DNA from: Oscillospiraceae bacterium
GTDB lineage: Bacteria; Bacillota; Clostridia; Oscillospirales; CAG-272
Direction of reading: 5' to 3'
Assembly (NCBI GenBank): GCA_015065065.1
Contig: SVQX01000010.1
Span: 1-55,977, forward strand
Length of the DNA stretch: 55,977 nucleotides
A program made the position numbers and the translations under genes. Below the pieces are notes generated by a model, which saw nothing but the letters and a program-made list of their open reading frames with translations, was not told the origin of the DNA and searched no databases. Position 1 is the first letter of the stretch. Every line of letters starts with the position of its first letter. This document shows, in pieces, positions 10,109 through 19,586 of this stretch.

Positions 10109-10963
10109 ATGTATAAAATTCTTAATAAAAAGATACTCAATCCTACGGTGGTACAGCTTTGGATAGAAGCTCCGCTTGTAGCAAACAAGGCAAAGCCCGG
10201 GCAGTTTATTATCCTGCGCGTTGACGGGGAAGGAGAGCGTATTCCGCTGACCGTTGCAGGCGTTGACAAGGCGCGCGGAGCTGTCAAGATCATCTATCAG
10301 GTCGTCGGTGCGACCACCGAAAAGCTGTCGCACAAGGCGGCGGGGGAATATTTGCAGGATTTCGTCGGTCCGCTTGGCGTCGCGACTCATCTTGAAGGAC
10401 TCAAAAAGGTATGTATCGTTGGCGGAGGCGTCGGCTGTGCTATCGCTCTGCCTATTGCGGAGGCTCTCCACGATATGGGCGCTGACGTCACGAGCATTAT
10501 CGGATTTCGCAACAAGGACTTGCTTATCCTTGAGGACGAATTTGCGGCTTGCTCGAATACCCTTCGTGTCATGACTGACGACGGCTCTTACGGTGAGCGC
10601 GGAAACGTGACTGCGCCTCTCAGAGAAATGCTTGAAGCGGGCGAAAAATTCGATATGATAATCACCATAGGCCCGCTTATCATGATGAAATTCGTGGTAG
10701 CGACAGCGCGACCCTTTGGCACGCCCGTCACCGTTTCCATGAATCCTATCATGATCGACGGCACCGGAATGTGTGGCGGCTGTCGGCTTACTCTTAACCG
10801 CAACGGCGAGCGCATAACCAAATTCGCCTGCGTGGACGGTCCCGATTTCAACGGCTATGAGATCGACTTTGATGAGGCGATGTCGAGGGGCAGAATGTAC
10901 GGCGAGTTCGAGCGTCATGCTCACGAGTCTACCTGCAATCTGTTTAAAGGGGAGGTGCGCTGA
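10109..10963 (+). CDS. nfnA: NADH-dependent ferredoxin:NADP+ oxidoreductase small subunit / sulfide dehydrogenase-type FAD/NAD-binding protein
   Basis: PyrK/NfnA-like: KPGQFIILRVDGEGERIPLTVAG; C-terminal Cys cluster DGTGMCGGCRLT...FACVDGPDFNGYEIDF; paired with nfnB. Confidence 0.88.
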   Translation: MYKILNKKILNPTVVQLWIEAPLVANKAKPGQFIILRVDGEGERIPLTVAGVDKARGAVKIIYQVVGATTEKLSHKAAGEYLQDFVGPLGVATHLEGLKKVCIVGGGVGCAIALPIAEALHDMGADVTSIIGFRNKDLLILEDEFAACSNTLRVMTDDGSYGERGNVTAPLREMLEAGEKFDMIITIGPLIMMKFVVATARPFGTPVTVSMNPIMIDGTGMCGGCRLTLNRNGERITKFACVDGPDFNGYEIDFDEAMSRGRMYGEFERHAHESTCNLFKGEVR

Positions 10964-10964
10964 A

Positions 10965-12380
10965 ATGGCAAAGGCAAATATGTCACTCAAAAGAAATACA
11001 ATGCCTACGCAGGATGCGAAGGTCAGAGCGCACAATTTTGACGAGGTTGCACTCGGATATACCGAGGAGCAAGCTATCGACGAGGCTATGCGATGCCTCA
11101 ACTGCAAAAATATGCCGTGTGTGGACGGCTGTCCTGTTAAAATTCATATTCCCGAATTCATATCAAAAATCAAAGAGGGCGACTTTGAGGGCGCGTATCA
11201 GATAATCAGCATGTCGTCGTCCCTGCCCGCCGTCTGCGGACGGGTTTGCCCGCAGGAAACACAGTGCGAGTCAAAGTGCGTGCGCGGTATAAAGGGTGAG
11301 TCTGTGGGAATCGGCAGACTTGAACGCTTTGTCGCCGATTGGCATAATACTTTTTGCACTGATGAGCCCGCGCGCCCCGCTAGTAACGGTCACAGAGTGG
11401 CTGTCGTCGGCTCGGGGCCTTCGGGACTTACCTGCGCGGGTGACCTCGCAAAAAAGGGTTATGAGGTAACGGTTTTTGAGGCACTCCATACCGCAGGAGG
11501 CGTGCTTGTTTACGGTATTCCGGAATTCCGACTTCCTAAAAATATCGTGGCAAAAGAGGTGGCTACGTTAAAGGCGTTGGGTGTTAAGATAGAAACCAAC
11601 GTGGTTATCGGCAAGACCTTAACGGTCGACGAGCTGTTTGAAATGGGCTGCGAGGCTGTGTTTATCGGCTCGGGCGCGGGACTTCCCAACTTTATGGGTA
11701 TCCCGGGCGAGGGGCTGAACGGCGTGTATTCCGCAAATGAATTTCTGACCCGAAGCAATCTGATGAAGTCTTATCTGTCAGACTCCGACACCCCCATCAT
11801 GAAGGGCGGCAAGGTCGCGGTGGTCGGCGGCGGAAACGTGGCTATGGACGCGGCAAGAACTGCACTCCGTCTGGGCGCAGAGAAGGTTTATATAGTCTAC
11901 AGGCGCTCAATGGAGGAGCTTCCCGCTCGCCGCGAGGAGGTGGAGCATGCAGAGGAGGAGGGAATCGAATTCCGTCTGCTTTGCAATCCCACCGAGATAA
12001 TAGGATATCACAACCCCGACGATATGCGTGATCCCAAAAACGGATTCGTTGCGGGCATGAAATGCGTGCGCATGGAGCTTGGCGAGCCTGATGCCAAAGG
12101 TCGCCGCCGCCCCGTGGAGATACCCGACAGTGAGTTTGAAATTGAGGTGGACACTGTTATCATGTCTATCGGTACATCGCCAAATCCCTTGATAAAATCC
12201 ACCACCGAGGGGCTGGAGGTCAACCGTTGGGGCGGTATTGTCGTAAACGAGGACGGACTTACCTCCCGTCACGCCATCTACGCGGGCGGTGACGCGGTAA
12301 CGGGTGCTGCAACCGTAATTTCCGCCATGGGCGCGGGCAAAATTGCGGCGAAGGCTATCGACGGGGCACTGAGTAAATAA
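10965..12380 (+). CDS. nfnB: NADPH-dependent glutamate synthase-like / Nfn large subunit
   Basis: CLNCKNMPCVDGCPVKIHIPEFI Fe-S motif, VAVVGSGPSGLTCAGDLAKKGYEVTVFEA; ORF extends upstream but ATG at 10965 has GGGGAGG RBS. Confidence 0.9.
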   Translation: MAKANMSLKRNTMPTQDAKVRAHNFDEVALGYTEEQAIDEAMRCLNCKNMPCVDGCPVKIHIPEFISKIKEGDFEGAYQIISMSSSLPAVCGRVCPQETQCESKCVRGIKGESVGIGRLERFVADWHNTFCTDEPARPASNGHRVAVVGSGPSGLTCAGDLAKKGYEVTVFEALHTAGGVLVYGIPEFRLPKNIVAKEVATLKALGVKIETNVVIGKTLTVDELFEMGCEAVFIGSGAGLPNFMGIPGEGLNGVYSANEFLTRSNLMKSYLSDSDTPIMKGGKVAVVGGGNVAMDAARTALRLGAEKVYIVYRRSMEELPARREEVEHAEEEGIEFRLLCNPTEIIGYHNPDDMRDPKNGFVAGMKCVRMELGEPDAKGRRRPVEIPDSEFEIEVDTVIMSIGTSPNPLIKSTTEGLEVNRWGGIVVNEDGLTSRHAIYAGGDAVTGAATVISAMGAGKIAAKAIDGALSK

Positions 12381-12396
12381 ACATATCTTTAAAATA

Positions 12397-12478
12397 AAAA
12401 ATACCCCTTGATATTTTCTTTTGTTTGTGCTATAATGAATTTGCCAAACAAATCGAATATTTATCAAGGGGTATTTTT
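12397..12478. terminator. Long inverted repeat downstream of nfnB (A-/T-flanked), possibly a bidirectional terminator or inverted-repeat element
   Basis: AAAAATACCCCTTGATA (12397-12413) and TATCAAGGGGTATTTTT (12462-12478). Confidence 0.6.
12408..12436 (+). promoter_or_regulatory. Putative sigma-A promoter driving the structured leader/ncRNA
   Basis: TTGATA (12408-12413), 17 nt, TATAAT (12431-12436). Confidence 0.65.
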
Positions 12479-12659
12479 ATTTAGGCATACTATACCTTTT
12501 TTGGGTAATAATTTTCACAGAATTAATGTGGTAAAACCGCAAACCATCTGTGGAAATTATTTGCCGTATATTAATATGCCTTATAATTTTCGATTTGTTT
12601 GGCGACAATCGGGGTTTGCGTTTTTCGGGTGCGCTCGCTTCGGTTGGCGCACCTTTTTT
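12441..12659 (+). ncRNA. Candidate structured RNA (leader or stand-alone small RNA) ending in an intrinsic terminator
   Basis: Nested stems 12443-12457/12589-12603 (15 bp perfect), 12483-12489/12575-12581, 12491-12495/12566-12570, 12504-12520/12548-12565, apical 12527-12532/12536-12541; terminator GGTGCGC/GCGCACC-TTTTTT at 12628-12659. Confidence 0.6.
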
Positions 12660-12689
12660 ATTTCATTTATTTTTGAGGAGGATATTATA

Positions 12690-13121
12690 ATGTTCAAAAG
12701 ACTCTATCCCTTGTATAGAAATATAGCCACGAAAATAAGAAAATTAGCCATCATATTGTTTATAGTCGATACAATACTGTCAATTATAACAGGCGCATTG
12801 TTTTTGATCGATGCGTTGTTTTTGGACGGAGATATATTTGGCGGCGAATTATGGTGGATTGGTTTGCTGACAATAGTTTTTGGTTCACTGATTTCTTGGA
12901 TTTGCACGTGGCTTTTGTACGGTTACGGCGTGCTCATAGATGCAGCGTGTGACAACGCAAGGATATCCGCACGAGCTTACATTTCATATCTGAAAAAAAA
13001 CAAATCTACCGAAACGGAGTACAGACAAGAGATATGGCGGCTCTATGATGATTGCTTGATCACACAGGCGGAGTATAACAGATGGATTGTATATGACATC
13101 AATGATCGATCAGGTATCTGA
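12690..13121 (+). CDS. Small membrane protein of unknown function
   Basis: MFKRLYPLYRNIATKIRKLAIILFIV... two TM segments; GGAGGA RBS upstream of ATG. Confidence 0.65.
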   Translation: MFKRLYPLYRNIATKIRKLAIILFIVDTILSIITGALFLIDALFLDGDIFGGELWWIGLLTIVFGSLISWICTWLLYGYGVLIDAACDNARISARAYISYLKKNKSTETEYRQEIWRLYDDCLITQAEYNRWIVYDINDRSGI

Positions 13122-13142
13122 TTAAAAAATTTGTCCTTTTCC

Positions 13143-13171
13143 TTGACAACAATATCACTGCGTGATATAAT
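13143..13171 (+). promoter_or_regulatory. Consensus promoter upstream of rpiB-like gene
   Basis: TTGACA (13143-13148), 17 nt, TATAAT (13166-13171). Confidence 0.85.
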
Positions 13172-13211
13172 GAGATCACAAGGAAAATGATTTTTCGAAA
13201 GGAGAAAAATT

Positions 13212-13784
13212 ATGAAAACGGTAAAGGACAAATATCTCGTTGTTGGTGCTGACTTTGCAGGTTATCCTCTCAAGGAAGCAGTCGTTGCGCACCTTAAAGA
13301 AAAGGGCTGGAAGATCACAGACCTTGGTGTAGTTGCTGACAGCGACCCCGACGACACCGAAAATATGTTTCACCGTGTCGGACTTCGCGTAGGAAGCAAG
13401 ATCTCCGAGGGCGAATTTGAGCGCGCGCTTTTGTTCTGCGGAACGGGTATGGGAATCCATATCGCGGCAAGCAAGTGTCCCCACGTTCACGCGGGCGTTG
13501 TTGAAAGCGTTCCTGCCGCTCTCCGCGCTATCACGGGTAACGGTGTAAACGTGCTTGCTATGGGAGCGTTCTACGTTGCTCCCGCTATGGGCTGCGATAT
13601 CGCCGACGCATATCTTAACGCAGAGCTTGGCTCGGGCTACGAGTGGTGGTACAATTTTTACGAGTTCCACAAGCTGGCTATCGACGAGCTTGAGGCGTTC
13701 AACTATGAGGAGTACAAGAAGAACGGTTTTAAGATGGAGCATCTGGGCGATTACCCCCTGAAACTTGAGAAAAAGCCGGAGTGA
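13212..13784 (+). CDS. RpiB/LacA/LacB family sugar-phosphate isomerase
   Basis: GADFAGYPLKEAVVAHLKEKG; ALLFCGTGMGIHIAASKCPHVHAG motif; AAGGAG RBS. Confidence 0.88.
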   Translation: MKTVKDKYLVVGADFAGYPLKEAVVAHLKEKGWKITDLGVVADSDPDDTENMFHRVGLRVGSKISEGEFERALLFCGTGMGIHIAASKCPHVHAGVVESVPAALRAITGNGVNVLAMGAFYVAPAMGCDIADAYLNAELGSGYEWWYNFYEFHKLAIDELEAFNYEEYKKNGFKMEHLGDYPLKLEKKPE

Positions 13785-13786
13785 TA

Positions 13787-13826
13787 ACAAAACAGCGGTT
13801 TCGCAAAGCGAAACCGCTGTTTTGTT
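13787..13826. terminator. Bidirectional intrinsic terminator
   Basis: AACAAAACAGCGGTTTCG CAAA CGAAACCGCTGTTTTGTT. Confidence 0.9.
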
Positions 13827-15237
13827 AAATTTCCTCAACCTTGATAAGGCTGGTTTTTCCGGATTTTCCCGACGTATCGCCGCCGGTAACGACTATCTTT
13901 TCTCCGCGTGAGAGTCCAAGAGTAGTCTTGGCTATATTTTTGGCCATATAGAACAGCACGTCGGTGGAGGAAAACTGCTCGCACATGGCGGGGATAACGC
14001 CCCAGGACATGGCAAGCTTTCTCCACGTGCTTTCGTTGGTGGTAAGACCGATTATCGGCACGGGCGAGCGGAAACGGGATACCATTCGCGCCGTCATGCC
14101 CGACAGGGAGCAAGCCACGACGGCCTTTGCATTGAGGTCGATAGCCATTCCGCAGGTGGCGTGGGAGATAGCGTCAACGGCGTTTTTGATCTTGAACTCG
14201 GAGTTGTAGAACAGGTGGCTGTAATCAATGCCGCTCTCGGTGGTTTCGGCGATCTTTGCCATAGTCGCCACCGCTTGCACGGGATATTTACCCGCTGCCG
14301 TTTCACCCGATAGCATAATAGCACTCGTTCCGTCGTAAACGGCGTTTGCAACGTCGGATATTTCGGCACGGGTAGGACGGGGATTGTGTATCATGGACTC
14401 CAGCATTTCGGTTGCCGTGATGACGCGTTTACCTAACAGGCGACATTTGGTTATCAGGTATTTTTGCATAGCGGGGAGCTGCTCGAAGGGAACTTCAACG
14501 CCCATATCTCCGCGCGCTATCATAATACCGTCACAGCACCGGCAGATCTCCTCAATGTTATCGTAGCCCGACTGATTTTCAATCTTTGCGATAAGCTCGA
14601 TATCGTCAGCGCCTATCTCCTTTAGGTAATCGTGAACGTCAACAAGATCCTGCTTGCCCGATACGAAGGAGCAGGCGATATAATCAACTCCGTTCTCCGC
14701 ACCGAACTTGATATCGGCCTTGTCTTGCTCCGACAAGTATTTTTGCTTCATGACCTTGCCGGGGAAGCTCATGCTCTTGCGGTCGGACAGCTCGCCGCCG
14801 CAGAGTACGCGGCAAATAATATCCGCGCCCTCGACACGCTCGACCGCGAAGGACAGAAGTCCGTTATTGAGCAGAACGGTGTCGCCTGCGGCAATATCCT
14901 CGGTGAGCTTGGGGTAGCTGACCGAAACGCGGGTACTGTCTCCTACCACATCGTCGGTGGTAAAGGTAAAGGTATCGCCCTCCCGCAGCATGATCTTGCC
15001 GCCCTCGAAGGTCTTGATGCGGTACTCGGGGCCTTTGGTGTCAAGCATGATGGCAATAGGGAGTCCAAGCTCCTCGCGCACCGATTTCATAAGATCGATA
15101 CGCATCTGGTGATCGGCGTGAACACCGTGGGAAAAGTTAAGGCGAGCCACGTTCATACCTGCCTTACAGAGTCCAATAAGTATTTCTCGGCTGTCGGTAG
15201 CAGGACCAAGGGTGCAAACTATTTTTGTTCTTCTCAT
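13825..15237 (-). CDS. pyk: Pyruvate kinase (ATG at 15237)
   Basis: MRRTKIVCTLGPATDSREILIGLCKAGMNVARLNFSHG; IMIARGDMGVEVPFEQLPAMQK; MLSGETAAGKYPVQAV. Confidence 0.97.
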   Translation of the reverse strand: MRRTKIVCTLGPATDSREILIGLCKAGMNVARLNFSHGVHADHQMRIDLMKSVREELGLPIAIMLDTKGPEYRIKTFEGGKIMLREGDTFTFTTDDVVGDSTRVSVSYPKLTEDIAAGDTVLLNNGLLSFAVERVEGADIICRVLCGGELSDRKSMSFPGKVMKQKYLSEQDKADIKFGAENGVDYIACSFVSGKQDLVDVHDYLKEIGADDIELIAKIENQSGYDNIEEICRCCDGIMIARGDMGVEVPFEQLPAMQKYLITKCRLLGKRVITATEMLESMIHNPRPTRAEISDVANAVYDGTSAIMLSGETAAGKYPVQAVATMAKIAETTESGIDYSHLFYNSEFKIKNAVDAISHATCGMAIDLNAKAVVACSLSGMTARMVSRFRSPVPIIGLTTNESTWRKLAMSWGVIPAMCEQFSSTDVLFYMAKNIAKTTLGLSRGEKIVVTGGDTSGKSGKTSLIKVEEI

Positions 15238-15534
15238 ATTTCCTCCTTTGCTTTTCCCGCGCGGAAGAGCAAGGTTATTTTTTACCTTATAATTATACCA
15301 CATATCGGCGGAAATTACAATGATAATTTTAAAAAATAGGGATATATTGCGACTTGCCGAAACGATGAATCGTCCGATTGTTTTTTGTATCACATGTGAC
15401 TATATCCGGAAGGAATCAAAAGCACGCCTCATCCACCGCTGTGCGGTGGATGATAATAATCAATAAAATATCTATATTGTAAAACAAATCCCGCCGCAGA
15501 TATTCCCGCGGCGGGGTTGCTTTTTAAATTGAAT

Positions 15535-18500
15535 TTAAATTACGGTAGTACCTTCAAATACCATCTTCGCGTCACCCGTAAGGCTTACGTGATTGTCGCT
15601 CACGCGCACCAGCAGGTCGCCGCCGCGAAGCTTTACCGTGATATCCTTATCCGTGTCGCAAAGTCCGTTCACAACAGCCGCAACAGCCGCCGCGCACGCG
15701 CCCGAGCCGCAGGCAAGCGTTTCACCGTTGCCGCGCTCCCAAACGCGCATCTTGATAGTAGTGCGGTTTACAATTCGAATAAACTCAACGTTTGTACGCT
15801 CGGGGAAAATGGGGAGATTTTCAATCTCGGGACCAACTGCTCCAACATTCACGGCGTCAACGTTGCCAACGAATACGACGGCGTGTGGGTTACCGATACC
15901 AACGCAGGTCATCTTGCAGGTGTCGCCACCGACGTTGATGCTACCGTCGATCATTTGGTCTGCTGACAGAGTGGTAGGAAGCTGTGCGGGATCGAGAGTG
16001 TAATCGCCCATATCCACCGTTACCGAGCCGACCTCGCCGCCCGCAAGAATGGCGTGTGCCGTTCTCGGTCCGCTCCACGTGTCAATAACCATATCCGTGT
16101 CGTCCACAAGTCCCTTGTCGTACAGATACTTTGCAACGCAACGAAGCGGATTTCCCGCGACCTTTCCTTCACTACCGTCACGGTTGAATATACGGATTTT
16201 CGCGTCGTAGTGATTGGATCTTTCGATAAACACGATACCGTCGCCGCCGATACCGTAGTTGCGGTCACACAGCTTGAGTGCGAGGGATTCGGGACAGCTT
16301 ATCTGCGACTCTCCGTCAAGATTGTCAAGATAGATATAGTCGTTTCCAAGCGTCTGAAGCTTTGCAAAGTGCAGAGTCATGCGGTCGCGACGCATGTGAT
16401 TTAGGTCAACAAGCTCGGTGTTAAGCTGTGAATAGCGGCTTGCGATAACGTCAGCCATGGCGTTTGCCGTATCAAGCGAGGTAAGCGTTGCAATAGAGAG
16501 CTGGATAGCCTTGCGGTGCAGGGCGATAAACTCGCTTATGGTGTCATCAAGCAACGCGCCGGTGTAAACGATATAGCCCACCTTGCCGCTTTCGAGCAAG
16601 GCGTGAGCATCAGCGCCGAGGTTGGCTACCACCTCAACGTCAATGCCGAGCTGGGAGATAGCCGCCGCCGTTCCGCTTGTGGCGTACAGCTTCATGCCGA
16701 GGTCGTCCAGCTTCTTTGCAAGTCCGACGATCTCAAAATAGTCGTGATCATCAACCGAGATAAACACGCCGACGTCACTTGTTGCGGTAGGCGTTTTGAG
16801 GTTAAAGCCTGCCGAAACAAAGCCCTTGAATATAGCCTCGTCAAGTGTTTTGCCAACGCCAAGCACCTCGCCTGTGGATTTCATTTCCGGACCGAGCTGG
16901 GTGTTTACGTCGGACAGCTTTTCAAAGGAAAATACGGGAACCTTTACCGCCCAATAGGGGGGAACCTTATAAAGTCCCGTGCCGTAGCGAAGCTCGCGGA
17001 GCGGCTTGCCGACCATTACCTGAGAAGCGATGTCAACCATTGGAACGCCCGTTACCTTGCTGATGTAAGGAATGGTACGGGATGCGCGAGGGTTGACCTC
17101 AATAACGTAAAGCTCGTTTTCGTAGATAAGGTATTGAATATTTACAAGTCCCTTTGTGCCAAGGCTGAGAGCGAGCTTTGTTGAGCATTCGCAAAGGGTT
17201 TCGCGCATTTTGTCGGTGAGATTGTAGGGCGGGTATACCGCGATAGAGTCACCGCTATGAACGCCCGCGCGCTCGATATGCTCCATAATACCGGGGATAA
17301 GAACGTCCTTGCCGTCCGAGATAACGTCAACCTCAAGCTCCGTACCCATCATATATTTGTCTACGAGAACGGGGTTGTCAATACCCGATGACAGGATCTT
17401 GCTCATATACTTTTCAACGTCAGCGGGCTCGTGCGCAATAACCATGTTCTGTCCGCCGATAACGTAAGAGGGGCGGAGGAGAACGGGGTATCCGAGAGTC
17501 GCGCCTGCGTTCAGCGCCTCCTCAAGGGTGGAAACACCCATACCCGAGGGACGGCGAATATTCATGGATTCAAGCAGTGCATCAAATCTTGCTCTGTCCT
17601 CTGCAAGGTCGATTCCGTCAGCTGAGGTTCCGAGAACGGGAACGCCCATCTTGTCAAGGAAGCCCGTAAGCTTAATAGCCGTCTGACCGCCGAATGCAAC
17701 TACGACGCCTATAGGCTTTTCAAGCTGCAGGATATCCCACACGTCCTCGGGAGTAAGTGGCTCAAAGTAGAGTCTGTCCGCAATATCGAAGTCGGTGGAA
17801 ACGGTTTCAGGGTTGTTGTTTATGATAGCAACGTCGTAGCCCATATCCTTGAGCGCCCATACGCAGTGGACGGAGGAATAGTCAAACTCGATACCCTGAC
17901 CGATACGGATAGGTCCTGAACCGAGAACAACGACAGTCTTTTTGTCGGGGTTCATAAAAGGCTTGGTTTCGTCGCCCGATATGTCATCGTGTGTGCCGTA
18001 GAAGTAAGGGCGCTCTGCCATAAACTCGCCGCCGCAGGTGTCCACCATCTTGTAGCAGGTCGCGCGGTGAGCGGGGAGGGAGTTGATACCCGAAATGCGG
18101 CTGATAGCCTCGTCGGTATATCCCAGCTTCTTTGCTTTCTCGTAAAGTTCCTCGTCAATATTCTCAACCGTAGCAAGCTCTTTTTCAAAGTCTGCCAGTG
18201 CCGCGAGCTTTGAGAGGAAAAATTTATCTATCTTGGTGATGGTGTAAATATCGTCAACGGAGATGCCCGCCTTGAGAGCCGCGAAAATGCGGAACAGACG
18301 TCTGTCGTCGTTGCGTCCGAGCGCGGCGTAAGGATCGCCGCCAAGAAGATCGAGCTTGCAGTTGAGGGTGTCCTGTGAAATTTCCGCACCCCTTACCGCC
18401 TTCATCAGCGCTTCCTCAAAGGAGGGAGCGATGCTCATGACCTCGCCCGTCGCCTTCATCTGCGTTCCCAGCAGTCGGGTGGACTGCGCAAACTTGTCAA

Positions 18501-19584
18501 AGGGCCACTTGGGCATTTTCAGCACCACGTAGTCGACAGTCGGCTCAAAGCAAGCAAAGGTCTTGCCCGTGACCTCGTTCTTTATCTCGTCGAGGGTGTA
18601 GCCGAGAGCTATCTGTACCGAAACCTTTGCGATAGGATATCCCGTTGCCTTGGACGCAAGCGCGGAGGAGCGGGAAACGCGGGGGTTGACTTCAATAACG
18701 GCGTACTGCTTGGATACGGGATCAAGTGCGAACTGACAGTTACAGCCGCCCTCAATTCCCAGCTCGTCAATAATGTCAAGCGATGCTGTGCGGAGCATAT
18801 TGTATTCCTCCGCCGCCAAGGTCATAGCGGGAGCTACGACTATAGAGTCACCCGTGTGAACGCCTACGGGGTCTACGTTTTCCATGGAGCAGACCGCAAG
18901 GTGGTTGCCCTTGTGGTCGCGGATGACCTCAAACTCGATCTCCTTCCAGCCGTAGATATATTTTTCAACGAGGATCTGCGTGATGGGGGACTGCTCAAGT
19001 CCGTTTGCCGCGACCTCGCAAAGCTCCTCCTCGTTGTCTGCAACGCCGCCGCCGAAGCCGCCAAGAGTGAACGCGGGACGAATGATAACGGGGTAGCCGA
19101 TACGGGTGGCGATCTCCTTTGCCTCGTCAAGCGTTTCGGCAATATCCGAGGGAATGAGAGGCTGACCGATTTTCAGCATGGTATCCTTGAAAAGCTCTCT
19201 GTCCTCCGCCTTGATGATAGCCTCGGCGTCAGTGCCGAGCAGGCGGACGTTGTGCGTTTCAAAGAAGCCTTCCTTGTAAAGCTGCATAGCGAGGGTAAGT
19301 CCCGTCTGACCGCCGAGAGTGGCGAGAATGGAGTCCGGCTTTTCCTTTTCGATTATGCGCTTAACGGTTGTAAGAGTAAGCGGCTCAAGGTATATCTCGT
19401 TGGCGAGTGCCTTGTCCGTCATAATAGTTGCGGGGTTAGAGTTGAGAAGAACCACGTCAATACCGCGGGATTTCAGCACGCGGCACGCCTGCGCGCCTGC
19501 GTAGTCGAATTCGGCTGCCTGACCAATAACGATAGGACCTGAGCCGATAACTAAAACCTTTTTAATAGACTTATCAAGCGGCAT
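15535..19584 (-). CDS. carB-dapF: Fusion: carbamoyl-phosphate synthase large chain (about aa 1-1068) with diaminopimelate epimerase (about aa 1069-1349)
   Basis: Single uninterrupted 1349-aa ORF. CarB: MPLDKSIKKVLVIGSGPIVIGQAAEFDYAG..., second synthetase half, MGS-like domain. DapF: FAKLQTLGNDYIYLDN, GNPLRCVAKYLYD, ERGNGETLACGSGACAAA. Confidence 0.95.
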   Translation of the reverse strand: MPLDKSIKKVLVIGSGPIVIGQAAEFDYAGAQACRVLKSRGIDVVLLNSNPATIMTDKALANEIYLEPLTLTTVKRIIEKEKPDSILATLGGQTGLTLAMQLYKEGFFETHNVRLLGTDAEAIIKAEDRELFKDTMLKIGQPLIPSDIAETLDEAKEIATRIGYPVIIRPAFTLGGFGGGVADNEEELCEVAANGLEQSPITQILVEKYIYGWKEIEFEVIRDHKGNHLAVCSMENVDPVGVHTGDSIVVAPAMTLAAEEYNMLRTASLDIIDELGIEGGCNCQFALDPVSKQYAVIEVNPRVSRSSALASKATGYPIAKVSVQIALGYTLDEIKNEVTGKTFACFEPTVDYVVLKMPKWPFDKFAQSTRLLGTQMKATGEVMSIAPSFEEALMKAVRGAEISQDTLNCKLDLLGGDPYAALGRNDDRRLFRIFAALKAGISVDDIYTITKIDKFFLSKLAALADFEKELATVENIDEELYEKAKKLGYTDEAISRISGINSLPAHRATCYKMVDTCGGEFMAERPYFYGTHDDISGDETKPFMNPDKKTVVVLGSGPIRIGQGIEFDYSSVHCVWALKDMGYDVAIINNNPETVSTDFDIADRLYFEPLTPEDVWDILQLEKPIGVVVAFGGQTAIKLTGFLDKMGVPVLGTSADGIDLAEDRARFDALLESMNIRRPSGMGVSTLEEALNAGATLGYPVLLRPSYVIGGQNMVIAHEPADVEKYMSKILSSGIDNPVLVDKYMMGTELEVDVISDGKDVLIPGIMEHIERAGVHSGDSIAVYPPYNLTDKMRETLCECSTKLALSLGTKGLVNIQYLIYENELYVIEVNPRASRTIPYISKVTGVPMVDIASQVMVGKPLRELRYGTGLYKVPPYWAVKVPVFSFEKLSDVNTQLGPEMKSTGEVLGVGKTLDEAIFKGFVSAGFNLKTPTATSDVGVFISVDDHDYFEIVGLAKKLDDLGMKLYATSGTAAAISQLGIDVEVVANLGADAHALLESGKVGYIVYTGALLDDTISEFIALHRKAIQLSIATLTSLDTANAMADVIASRYSQLNTELVDLNHMRRDRMTLHFAKLQTLGNDYIYLDNLDGESQISCPESLALKLCDRNYGIGGDGIVFIERSNHYDAKIRIFNRDGSEGKVAGNPLRCVAKYLYDKGLVDDTDMVIDTWSGPRTAHAILAGGEVGSVTVDMGDYTLDPAQLPTTLSADQMIDGSINVGGDTCKMTCVGIGNPHAVVFVGNVDAVNVGAVGPEIENLPIFPERTNVEFIRIVNRTTIKMRVWERGNGETLACGSGACAAAVAAVVNGLCDTDKDITVKLRGGDLLVRVSDNHVSLTGDAKMVFEGTTVI

Positions 19585-19586
19585 GA

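Noticed and set aside
9923-11107. 394-aa antisense ORF overlapping nfnA
   Set aside because: Fully antisense to a strongly conserved gene, low-complexity composition, no recognisable domain; typical shadow ORF.
12441-12659. Firm call of the structured RNA as 6S RNA
   Set aside because: Only a loose architectural resemblance (long bulged hairpin of similar size); no conserved 6S motif could be verified by eye.
18856-19542. 228-aa + strand ORF (and other long + strand ORFs at 16516, 21046, 22607, 24381, 49975, 53787, 54603)
   Set aside because: All lie opposite conserved - strand genes (carB, argF, argD, argJ, pduS, ADH); explained by codon bias of the sense strand.
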